Assembly: GCF_000729995.1 (NCBI RefSeq)
Contig: NZ_JNFG01000214.1
Coordinates: 248,001 to 312,000 of the forward strand
Direction of reading: 5' to 3'
Source of the DNA: Caballeronia sordidicola
Lineage (GTDB): Bacteria > Pseudomonadota > Gammaproteobacteria > Burkholderiales > Burkholderiaceae
Length of the DNA: 64,000 nucleotides
Shown here: positions 27,207-34,720 of the stretch, one piece after another
How the letters are laid out: every line of letters begins with the position of its first letter
Position numbering within the stretch: the stretch's first letter is position 1
The notes under the pieces: generated by a model
Told to the model about the DNA's origin: nothing
What the model saw: the letters and a program-made list of their open reading frames with translations, nothing else
Databases searched by the model: none
Position numbers and translations under genes: made by a program

Positions 27207-28424
27207 TCACCACTCGACCGGCAATGTGTCCACGCCGTAGACGAACGCGTCGTAGCGGAACTTGATTTCTTCGACGGGGACCGCGAGGCGCAATGTCGGC
27301 AGACGCTGGAACAACGTCGAGAAGACAATTTGCAACTCGGCGCGTGCGAGCGGCTGCCCGAGGCACTGGTGCACGCCGTAGCTGAACGCCACGTGGTGCA
27401 GCGCCGGGCGACGAATGTCGAACTTGTCAGGCTCATCAAACGCCTTCGGGTCCCGATTCGCCGCCGTGATCAGCGCGAGCACGCCCTCGCCCTTCCTGAT
27501 AAGCGTGCCGGCTACTTCGACATCCTCCAAAGCAACGCGCGGCCCGTTGTAATGCACGATCGTGTGAAAGCGCAGCATCTCCTCGACCGTATTGCGCACG
27601 AGTGACGGGTCGGCGACGAGCGCGTCCTTCTGATCGGGATTCGTCAGCAGCGACAGCGTGCCGAGCGCGATCATGTTGGCGGTGGTTTCATGACCTCCCA
27701 TCAGCAGCAGCTCGATGGTCGCGAGCGCTTCTTCGCGTGTCATGTGTCCGGGCACGACCTGGCTCATCACAAGGCGGCTGATGAGATCGCTGCGGTTGCC
27801 CGGATGCGCCATCTTCTCGGTGATCAGGCGGTCCAGGTATTCGCGCATTTCCGCGCCGGCCTTGATCGGCACCTCCGGGTCGGCCGTGAGGTCGAGCTTG
27901 GCCTTGCTGCGCTCCTGGAAGAAGTCGCGATCCTCATAAGGCACGCCCAGCATCCGCGATATGACCGTGGTGGGCACCGTCAGCGCGAAATCCTCGAAGA
28001 GGTCCGCAGGTGACCCCTTGGCGATGAACTCGTCCAGCAAGGTATCGACCGTCTGCTGCAATTCAGGGCGCATCGCTTCGATGTGATGGACCATGAACTC
28101 CTTTGAGAGCATCCGCCGGTACTTGGTGTGCTGGGGCGAGTCCATGCGGATGATCGTCGGCGGAAATTCGTTCTTGAGCAAGGCCGCGCGAGCGGGCGCA
28201 ATGAACGGATAACCCGGCGTCGACGGCACCGTGGAAAAGCGGCCGTCGCCGAGAATCGCGCGCACGTCGTCGTAGCGGGTCGCGATCCACGCAAGCGAAC
28301 CGTCAGGCATGGTTACCCTGGAAAGCCCCTCGTTCTTGCGGATCTCGGCGTATTCGGGCGGCGGGGCAAACGGACAACGGCCCATTGGAAAGGCCGGTGC
28401 AGCGGCGGTAAGGTCGTCCATCAA
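27207..28424 (-). CDS. Cytochrome P450
   Basis: A 405-residue soluble bacterial P450. The heme ligand is Cys354 in FSYGVHQCLGQPLAR, the oxygen-binding I-helix is MGGHETTAN (242-250), and the K-helix ExxR is Glu282 to Arg285. With the neighbouring ferredoxin and reductase it forms a complete class I system. It looks closest in style to CYP105-like soluble enzymes, but the family cannot be fixed by eye. It should introduce or extend a hydroxyl group early in the pathway. The heme-loop GVHQC replaces the common GxHxC; the Gly and Cys are kept. Confidence 0.94.
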   Translation of the reverse strand: MMDDLTAAAPAFPMGRCPFAPPPEYAEIRKNEGLSRVTMPDGSLAWIATRYDDVRAILGDGRFSTVPSTPGYPFIAPARAALLKNEFPPTIIRMDSPQHTKYRRMLSKEFMVHHIEAMRPELQQTVDTLLDEFIAKGSPADLFEDFALTVPTTVISRMLGVPYEDRDFFQERSKAKLDLTADPEVPIKAGAEMREYLDRLITEKMAHPGNRSDLISRLVMSQVVPGHMTREEALATIELLLMGGHETTANMIALGTLSLLTNPDQKDALVADPSLVRNTVEEMLRFHTIVHYNGPRVALEDVEVAGTLIRKGEGVLALITAANRDPKAFDEPDKFDIRRPALHHVAFSYGVHQCLGQPLARAELQIVFSTLFQRLPTLRLAVPVEEIKFRYDAFVYGVDTLPVEW

Positions 28425-28434
28425 AGGTCTCCTT

Positions 28435-29697
28435 TCAAGCTACGATGTTTTGGACCCGCAAGCGGGCAATGGCAGCAGCATCCAGGTTGAGCCGCCCGGA
28501 CAGAATCCGGTCCGTGTGCTCGCCGAGCAGCGGCGGCGCGAGCGGTGGCGCGAGCGAGCTTTCCTGCATCTTCAGCGGCGAGTTCACGAGACTGATCCGG
28601 CCCGCGGTCGGGTGGTCGATTTCGCTCACCATGCCGCGCGCTTTCGACTCCGCCGAGTTCAGTGCCTCGAGCACGTTCTGGACGAGGCCCGCAGGCACGC
28701 CCGCGCCTCTGAAAAGCGGTATCCACTCGTGACGCGAACGGGTCCGAAGGCGTGCGGACATTAATTCGTCAAGCGCGTCGCGGTTCGCACGGCGTGCGTC
28801 GTTGTCGACGAAGCGCGGGTCCGAGGCGAGCCCCGGCATATCCAGGACATCTGAGCAGAAGCGCGCAAACTGCGCGTCGCTGCCGACGTGAAACATGATC
28901 GGGCCATCGGACGCGTGGTAAAGGCCCTGCGGGATAATGTCGGCGTGACTGTTGCCGAAGCGCCCCGGCTCCTTGTTGAGCAATAACGCGTTCGCGGCTA
29001 CCGAGACATGATTGGCAAGCGTGCAGTCAAACAGCGCGATGTCGATCGTCTCCCCGCGGCCATTGCGCAACATGCGCACGAACGCGGCGAGGATCGCCTG
29101 GGTCGCGTACATGCCCGCCGTGATATCGCAGATCGGCACGCCCGCCTTCGATGCCTCCCCGTCGGGCTCGCCCGTGATCGACATCAGGCCGCTTTCTGCC
29201 TGGATCACGGAGTCGTAGCCTGGCCGCTGTGCGCTTGGGCCGGTGCGGCCATAGCCGCTGACGGAGCAGTAGATCAGCTTCGGGTTTTCCGCTCGCAGCG
29301 CCTCCGGGCCAAGCCCGTAACGCTCGAGCGTGCCAAGCAGGTAGTTCTCGACCAGGATGTCGCTGTCGCGGGCCAGTGCCTTGATGAGCTCGGCGCCTTT
29401 GGGCTTCGAGAAGTCGATTGCAATCGACTGCTTGGTGCGATTGATGGCCAGATAATAGGTGCGCTCACCGCCTTGTATCGCCGTGCCCCAGTGCCGTGTC
29501 TGATCGCCGCCCTTCGGGTGCTCGACCTTGGTCACTTCGGCCCCCAGGTCTGCGAGCATCATCGCGCAGAACGGTGCGGCGAGGACCCGGGACAAATCAA
29601 GCACGCGTACGCCTTTCAAGGGCGGTTCGTGTACGCCGAGTTCGGGCAATCCGCTCTCGGCCCGCGTGTACGCAACGGAGTTCGTGGCTGCCATCAT
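28435..29697 (-). CDS. CaiB/BaiF family CoA-transferase, second copy
   Basis: A 420-residue family III CoA-transferase. Signature residues are VLDLSRVLAAPFCAMMLADLGAEVTKVEHP (near 30-60), and the likely nucleophilic Asp is in IDIALFDCTLANH. Its start overlaps the stop of the upstream CaiB gene by four bases, so the two are coupled and could form a heteromer or act on successive acids. It ends 10 bases before the P450 start. Confidence 0.93.
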   Translation of the reverse strand: MMAATNSVAYTRAESGLPELGVHEPPLKGVRVLDLSRVLAAPFCAMMLADLGAEVTKVEHPKGGDQTRHWGTAIQGGERTYYLAINRTKQSIAIDFSKPKGAELIKALARDSDILVENYLLGTLERYGLGPEALRAENPKLIYCSVSGYGRTGPSAQRPGYDSVIQAESGLMSITGEPDGEASKAGVPICDITAGMYATQAILAAFVRMLRNGRGETIDIALFDCTLANHVSVAANALLLNKEPGRFGNSHADIIPQGLYHASDGPIMFHVGSDAQFARFCSDVLDMPGLASDPRFVDNDARRANRDALDELMSARLRTRSRHEWIPLFRGAGVPAGLVQNVLEALNSAESKARGMVSEIDHPTAGRISLVNSPLKMQESSLAPPLAPPLLGEHTDRILSGRLNLDAAAIARLRVQNIVA

Positions 29698-30878
29698 TCG
29701 GTTCCGAGGGCTGCGGCATCTTGCGACACTTGCGACACGAGGCCGAACTCACGCAGGACTTCATCGGTATGTTGTCCGAGCGTGGGCGGCGGGCGGGATA
29801 TCGATGTCGGCGTGTCCGACAGGCGAATTGGATTCGTGACGACCTTGAACTTGCCGGCATTCGGGTGATCGAGTTCCACCACGAGGTCCTTCTGTACGCG
29901 CGGGTCCTCGAACACTTCCTGGAAGTTCAAGACCGGCGAGAACATCGCCTGCGCTTCCAGCAGTTTCTCGTTCCAGTAGACGAGCGGCTGTTTGGCGAAC
30001 GCCTGGGAAAGACCCGCATCGACGATATCGCGATGCGCAAGGCGCCCGTCCTTCGTCTTGAGACGCTCGTCTGCAAGCAGCTCGTGTGCATCGACTGCCG
30101 ACGCCAGTACGCGCCAGAACTTGTCGGTGTGCGCGATGACCATCACGTGCCGGTCATCGGAAGTCCGGTACGTGTTGTACGGAACGATTTGCCAGTGAGC
30201 ATTACCTATGCGGCCCGGCGTTTCGCCCGTCGCGAAATAGTAGGCGTCGCGGGGAATCATGCTGAAGATGGTCGCATCGAGCATCGACAGGTCGATACGC
30301 TGGCCGCGGCCTGTCGTGTTGCGCGCCTGGATTGCGGCCAGCACGCCGATTGTCGAAAGCAAGGGCGTGATGAGATCCGCGTACGGCATGCCGGTCTTCA
30401 ATGGTCCCGTCTGATCGTCGCCGGTCAGTTGCATGATGCCCGACATGGCCTGTACGACCGGGTCCATGCCGGGCCGGATGCTGTCAGGACCGGTGCGGCC
30501 AAAGGCGGACGTCGAGCAGTAGATCAGCCGTGGATTCAGCGACGAAAGTGTCTCGTAGCTGATGCCGAGCTTTTCGGCCACGCCGGGCCGGAAATTCTCA
30601 ACGACGATATCCACCTGCTTCGCCATCTCCTGCGCCATGCGCTGACCTTCCTCTGTCGCCAGATCGAGCACCACACTGCGCTTGTTCCGGTTCAGCGTGA
30701 GGAAATACACGGCGTCGTCACCGAGAAACGTTTCCCCGGTCAGACGCATGGTGTCTCCCGCCGGGGGCTCCACTTTGATCACATCCGCCCCGAAATCGGC
30801 AAGCAGCATGGTGCCGAAAGGACCGTTCATCATCTGGGTAAAGTCGAGGACCTTCAGGCCCTCAAGTGCGCTGCTCAT
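29694..30878 (-). CDS. CaiB/BaiF family CoA-transferase, third copy
   Basis: A 394-residue family III CoA-transferase and first gene of the P450 operon. The ATG at 30878 (MSSALEGLKVLDFTQM) is placed correctly behind GGAGAGG; a GTG two codons upstream is less likely. The Asp nucleophile lies in IDLSMLDATIFSM. It shares the fold but not close sequence with the copies at 2712 and 28435. The operator at 30961 lies 82 bases upstream. Confidence 0.93.
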   Translation of the reverse strand: MSSALEGLKVLDFTQMMNGPFGTMLLADFGADVIKVEPPAGDTMRLTGETFLGDDAVYFLTLNRNKRSVVLDLATEEGQRMAQEMAKQVDIVVENFRPGVAEKLGISYETLSSLNPRLIYCSTSAFGRTGPDSIRPGMDPVVQAMSGIMQLTGDDQTGPLKTGMPYADLITPLLSTIGVLAAIQARNTTGRGQRIDLSMLDATIFSMIPRDAYYFATGETPGRIGNAHWQIVPYNTYRTSDDRHVMVIAHTDKFWRVLASAVDAHELLADERLKTKDGRLAHRDIVDAGLSQAFAKQPLVYWNEKLLEAQAMFSPVLNFQEVFEDPRVQKDLVVELDHPNAGKFKVVTNPIRLSDTPTSISRPPPTLGQHTDEVLREFGLVSQVSQDAAALGTE

Positions 30879-30960
30879 CGTCACCTCTCCTGTTTTCCAC
30901 GTGTCTTCTTGGCGCTGCTTGCCCGATTCAAACCAATGATCCGTCGAATTTGTTAAATTT

Positions 30961-30977
30961 CATTGGATGAACCTTTG
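30961..30977 (-). promoter_or_regulatory. Putative operator/promoter of the P450 operon
   Basis: CATTGGATGAACCTTTG again, here exactly filling the 17 bases between a possible -35 (TTGTGT) and -10 (AAATTT) when read on the minus strand. A repressor bound here would block polymerase directly. The palindrome's left half is partly kept (TTTCAT). Confidence 0.65.
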
Positions 30978-31102
30978 ACACAATACTGCTCCGTTCGAAT
31001 TCGACTGTCAAGGACGGGTAAATCCGGGCAGCTAGAACAGCGACTGCGGTGCAAAGTTAGTCAAACGATGCGTCTACATGGCGTGAGCGAACAGAGGAAA
31101 TC

Positions 31103-31318
31103 ATGAACACCGGCGATCAAGGTCAATCACCCAGCATTCGCATCAAAGCCGCAATACAGCATGGTGTCCGAGTGATCGAGCGTGAGTGGTTCGACGCGCT
31201 GGTTTTCTGCTCCGCGGCATGCCACATGGGCAGTTGCGTGGGGTTCACAGGCGATGAGGAGCTGGTGCAACACTACCTCGGCATGCGACTCCTACAGAAC
31301 GCCCGTACCAACTCCTGA
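31103..31318 (+). CDS. Hypothetical 71-residue protein
   Basis: The ATG at 31103 is preceded by GAGGAAATC, a good ribosome site. The product has three Cys in its centre (FCSAACHMGSC) and no membrane segment. It is transcribed away from the P450 operon across the 30879-31102 intergenic region. I do not recognise the family; function unknown. Confidence 0.5.
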   Translation: MNTGDQGQSPSIRIKAAIQHGVRVIEREWFDALVFCSAACHMGSCVGFTGDEELVQHYLGMRLLQNARTNS

Positions 31319-31457
31319 CTTGAAAATCTGACCGGCGGAACAACTCTCCGAATATTTACTTCGGATTACCAATTAGTGACCTCGTATTCAATCGAGGCAA
31401 GCTACGCCTCGCGAGCAGGCGTGCTCAATAATTTCCATGAAGCTGTTGTCTTGCCGC

Positions 31458-31706
31458 TCATGCCGCAAACCGGCCCACACTCATCGACGGCCGGTTCTGC
31501 GCGGGAGGAAACACGCACCAGGACCCATCCCTGTGGCGAAAGAACAAAACCGAAAGCAGACCCGAAGGCCGGCGCACTTCGACGCAAACGCATCGCGTCA
31601 GGTTCGCGCCCTTGCTGCTCAGTCGCACGACCCGGGCAGGGGCCGATTCGGTCGGCCCAAGCCACTTATCAACCAGGCCATGCAATGTAGTTGCGTCGCT
31701 GATCAT
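31458..31706 (-). CDS. Hypothetical 82-residue plasmid/Burkholderia-type protein
   Basis: The ATG at 31706 follows AAGGAG with a normal 8-base spacing, which favours it over the longer open frame reaching 31805. The product has a mixed-charge N-terminus (LHGLVDKWLGP) and a core CVCVEVRRPSGLLSVLFFRHRDGSWCVFPP. From memory, similar small orphan proteins occur in Burkholderia genomes. It is divergent from tetR at 32029, and the palindromes in between may control it. Function unknown. Confidence 0.6.
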   Translation of the reverse strand: MISDATTLHGLVDKWLGPTESAPARVVRLSSKGANLTRCVCVEVRRPSGLLSVLFFRHRDGSWCVFPPAQNRPSMSVGRFAA

Positions 31707-31812
31707 TGCCAAACTCCTTGTGCGCCGAGACCCAAGCCGTTCGTCGTCGTTTGTGCCGAACAGGATCCGGTAGTGAGTGAACAACTTTATAGGTCCTATG
31801 ACCAAATAATAA

Positions 31813-31826
31813 TGGTCACTTGACCA
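31813..31826. promoter_or_regulatory. Operator-like palindrome TGGTCA-CT-TGACCA
   Basis: A perfect 6-bp inverted repeat with a 2-base spacer in the 31707-32028 divergent region. The related half-site TGACC also occurs at about 31799-31803 and 31946-31950, suggesting several binding sites for the TetR protein. Confidence 0.5.
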
Positions 31827-31925
31827 ATTATCAAGTCAACAACGATCGGGGTATACACTTTACGTGAATACCCATGGGCGGTACTTCCCCTCGATCGACT
31901 CCAATTCGGCAATGAGCTCTTTTTT

Positions 31926-31942
31926 AACCTATATAATAGGTT
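31926..31942. promoter_or_regulatory. Operator-like palindrome AACCTAT-ATA-ATAGGTT
   Basis: A perfect 7-bp inverted repeat with a 3-base centre, 87 bases upstream of the tetR start. The 17-base length and AT-rich centre fit a TetR-family operator. A related partial copy (TATAGGTCCTATG) lies at about 31789-31800. Confidence 0.55.
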
Positions 31943-32028
31943 CCGTGACCAATTTTCTAATCGAACCCGCGCGCCAAAGCGCATCCGGTCAGATCAACGC
32001 GATCAGTCACTAATCAGGGACGGCACAG

Positions 32029-32685
32029 ATGGAAATCATGAACATCACGTCTGATGAAATCAGCGGGAAAGAGTCGAAGGGAACGCCGAAGCAGCGTGGC
32101 AACAGGACGACCCGGGTTCCTGAAATTCTTGAGGTCGCGATCCATGTATTCGCGTCGGAAGGCAACACCGGATTTACACAGCGGCGAGTCGCCGCGGATG
32201 CAGGCGTTCGATTGAGTACCTTGCAGCACTACTTCGGCAGCAGGGAGTCACTGCTGCAGTCAACCATCGAGGAAATGGGCAAGCGGTACATTGGACGCTT
32301 CCAACTACTCGCCGATGATGCGCGTCAGTCTCCAGAGGCGCGACTCGAGACGTTGCTCGATGAGACGTTTGCGGCCTTGACTGGCCCCGACAACGTAGTC
32401 AGCCCGTTCGCACTCGAGGTCTGGTGTCTCGCCGAGCATCAACCGTCCATACGTGATCTGATGGTCAAGGTCAGTGGTGAATTCCAGGTGATTTTCAGCA
32501 AGCTAGTGGCAGAGATCAATCCCGCTCTTGCACCCGACGAGTGCCGTCTGCGCGGCGCTCTCATCTATTCCCACTGGCAAGGTCTGATCGTTTTTCTGCG
32601 GCGCTCAGGTCGAAACGCTCCCGACCCCGTGGCGTTTCGCACCGCGACGAAGGTTGTATGGAAGGCGCTGAGCAACGCGTCATAG
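32029..32685 (+). CDS. TetR/AcrR-family transcriptional regulator
   Basis: A 218-residue regulator. Residues about 28-75 form the TetR helix-turn-helix (EILEVAIHVFASEGNTGFTQRRVAADAGVRLSTLQHYFGSRESLL), and the remainder is an all-helical ligand domain. A second ATG three codons in is possible. Palindromes upstream point to autoregulation and control of the divergent gene at 31706. The ligand is unknown. Confidence 0.9.
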   Translation: MEIMNITSDEISGKESKGTPKQRGNRTTRVPEILEVAIHVFASEGNTGFTQRRVAADAGVRLSTLQHYFGSRESLLQSTIEEMGKRYIGRFQLLADDARQSPEARLETLLDETFAALTGPDNVVSPFALEVWCLAEHQPSIRDLMVKVSGEFQVIFSKLVAEINPALAPDECRLRGALIYSHWQGLIVFLRRSGRNAPDPVAFRTATKVVWKALSNAS

Positions 32686-33180
32686 CAGGCCGCGCGCCAT
32701 TTTGCCCGTACAAATCTCGCCGTGCGCTGAGCGCCCGCGTGATAGCCATAGGGTTCTGCATCGACGCTGAACAGGCATGCATTCGCATGGCCTCAATCCG
32801 CACTGACGGGGCCTGTTCAATGCCGGACCCAACAACTGGATCCGGTACTTATCAGGGCAGTGTGCGCAGCGAATGCAGGCCGGTGTCTTACGCGACGCAG
32901 TTGATATTCGCATGTTTCGAGTTTCCAACTTGGCCGCTGACGCCAGGGCTGTCGCCAGCCGTTACTGACGCTAGCCAGGTGCATAGAGAGGCGAATTGCG
33001 CCCGATAACTTTGCCGGCGCGGCCGCTAAAGACCCTATATGCCTGCCTTTTGCACGGCGGCCTCAAAAGCAAAGTGCAGCGCGAAGTTTGGGGACATGCC
33101 AAATTCATTCGCAGGCACTTGTGTCTCACTCCTTGCCATGCCGCTCCTTGCTCAATACAGCCAACCTATCTGGAAGTGAA
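32686..33180. other. Intergenic, no gene recognised
   Basis: Between tetR and lysR. Open frames here are short, overlap each other on both strands and lack ribosome sites. Nothing recognised. Confidence 0.5.
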
Positions 33181-34164
33181 ATGGACACGTTACAACACAT
33201 GCGAATTTTCAGCCGGGTCGTAGAAGCCGGCAGTTTTACAGCCGCCGCTCGGCACCTCAACGCTACTACGGCGTCAATGTCGCGGGCCGTCTCTGAACTC
33301 GAAACACATTTACGCGCTCGGCTCCTGAATCGAACAACACGTCGCATAGCGTTGACAGAAGCCGGTGAACGTTATCTACGACGCTGCCTTGAGATTTTGG
33401 CTTATGTTGATCAAGCGGAAGCGGAAGCTGGCGACGCGCACGCCAGGCCGTCAGGCAAACTGAAAGTCCATTCGGTGTCGGGTTTCGGGCAGCATTACGT
33501 CATGCCAATGATTTCGCGTTATCAACAGCAATATCCAACTGTGCAAGTCGATCTGACGCTCGCGCAGCGAGTGCCGGATCTACTCGACGAAGGATATGAC
33601 GTTTCCATCGTACTCGCGCCGGACCTACCTGATTCGGGGCTGATGTCACAGCGCCTCGGCAGTGCATTTAGTATCGCTTGCGCGTCTCCGGTCTATGTCG
33701 AAAAACATGGCATGCCTCAGGACCCTTCGGATCTGGCTCATCATGTTTCCCTTCGGTTGATAACAACGGTTTCGCGGCCCGACCAGTGGGTATTCGACGG
33801 ACCCGATGGACCGGAGACATTCGATCTGAAACCATCGCCGTTCTCTGTAAACGTGGCAGAAGCGATGGCGGTAGCGATTCGCGAAAACATGGGGATCGGT
33901 GTGCTTCCAACTTCCTCTGCGCTTTCGTATCTGCAGGCAGGCACGCTTGTGCGAGTGTTGCCCAATTACACGATGCAGAACCTGAATGTGTACGCGCTAT
34001 ATCCGTCGCGTCAATATCTGGATGCGAAAATCCGTACGTGGATAGAGTTCTTGCGCGACCATCTGCCCGCAAGGCTTGCCGCCGACGCGGCGTCGCTCCG
34101 GGCGCTAGTTGATTTGCAATCCTGCGTAACCTCAAGAGAGGCGACTTGCTCCCGTGCAATCTGA
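33181..34164 (+). CDS. LysR-family transcriptional regulator
   Basis: A 327-residue LysR regulator starting MDTLQHMRIFSRVVEAGSFTAAARHLN at 33181. The N-terminal winged helix (residues 1-60, with ASMSRAVSELETHLRARLLNRTTRR) is of the DsdC/AaeR-like subgroup. The effector domain runs from about 90 to 295 (KLKVHSVSGFGQHYVMP...). No obvious target operon adjoins it, only decayed sequence, so its original partner genes may be lost. Confidence 0.92.
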   Translation: MDTLQHMRIFSRVVEAGSFTAAARHLNATTASMSRAVSELETHLRARLLNRTTRRIALTEAGERYLRRCLEILAYVDQAEAEAGDAHARPSGKLKVHSVSGFGQHYVMPMISRYQQQYPTVQVDLTLAQRVPDLLDEGYDVSIVLAPDLPDSGLMSQRLGSAFSIACASPVYVEKHGMPQDPSDLAHHVSLRLITTVSRPDQWVFDGPDGPETFDLKPSPFSVNVAEAMAVAIRENMGIGVLPTSSALSYLQAGTLVRVLPNYTMQNLNVYALYPSRQYLDAKIRTWIEFLRDHLPARLAADAASLRALVDLQSCVTSREATCSRAI

Positions 34165-34291
34165 ACTGACGCTCGGATGAGAGCGTGCAAAAGCTGGGAG
34201 GCTCAGGCGAGTCCGCTCGGGGCTTTGGTGGGTTGTGGTGCAATTCGGATGATCGGTCTGTTACGCTCAAGCCTTTGAGGGGCTCGGGCCA

Positions 34292-34720
34292 ATGGGTAAG
34301 TTGAAAGGCATCGACGAATCGTTCAACGGGCGCCACTTCGACCGCGAAATTATCGTCCTTTGCGTGCGTTGGTAGCTGCGTTACAAGTTCAGCTTCCGAG
34401 ACCTCACTGAAATGACGGCCGAGCGCGGTCTGTCGCTGGCGCACACTCCGATTATGCGCTGGGTGCAGCATTTCACGCCGGAGTTCGTCAAACGCTGGAA
34501 TCGCCTGGCCATGGCAGCCGGACAGTCATAGCGCATCGATGAGACCTACGTGAGGACCCGTGGCAAATGGGCTTATCTTTACCGCGCGGTTGACCGGGCG
34601 GGAAGGACGGTTGATTTCCGGCTCAGCGCTAGGCGAGATGTGCCTGCAGCAAAGGCGTTCCTCGCGAAGGCGATCAGAACTCAGGGGCGTGCTCCAGGAA
34701 CAAGTACGCCGGACGGTTAA
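34292..34720 (+). pseudogene. IS6-family transposase remnant
   Basis: Reading from the ATG at 34292 gives a typical IS6 transposase N-terminus (FNGRHFDREIIVLCVRW, then HFTPEFVKRWNR and RIDETYV). In-frame TAG codons interrupt it, the first replacing the residue after CVRW and the second before RIDETYV. The frame stops after only about 142 codons, against about 235 for the family. The DDE domain is therefore incomplete and the gene dead. Confidence 0.8.

Noticed and set aside
33668..34471. 267-codon minus-strand frame opposite the LysR gene
   Set aside because: It is the complement of a clear LysR regulator and an IS6 remnant and shows no motif of its own.
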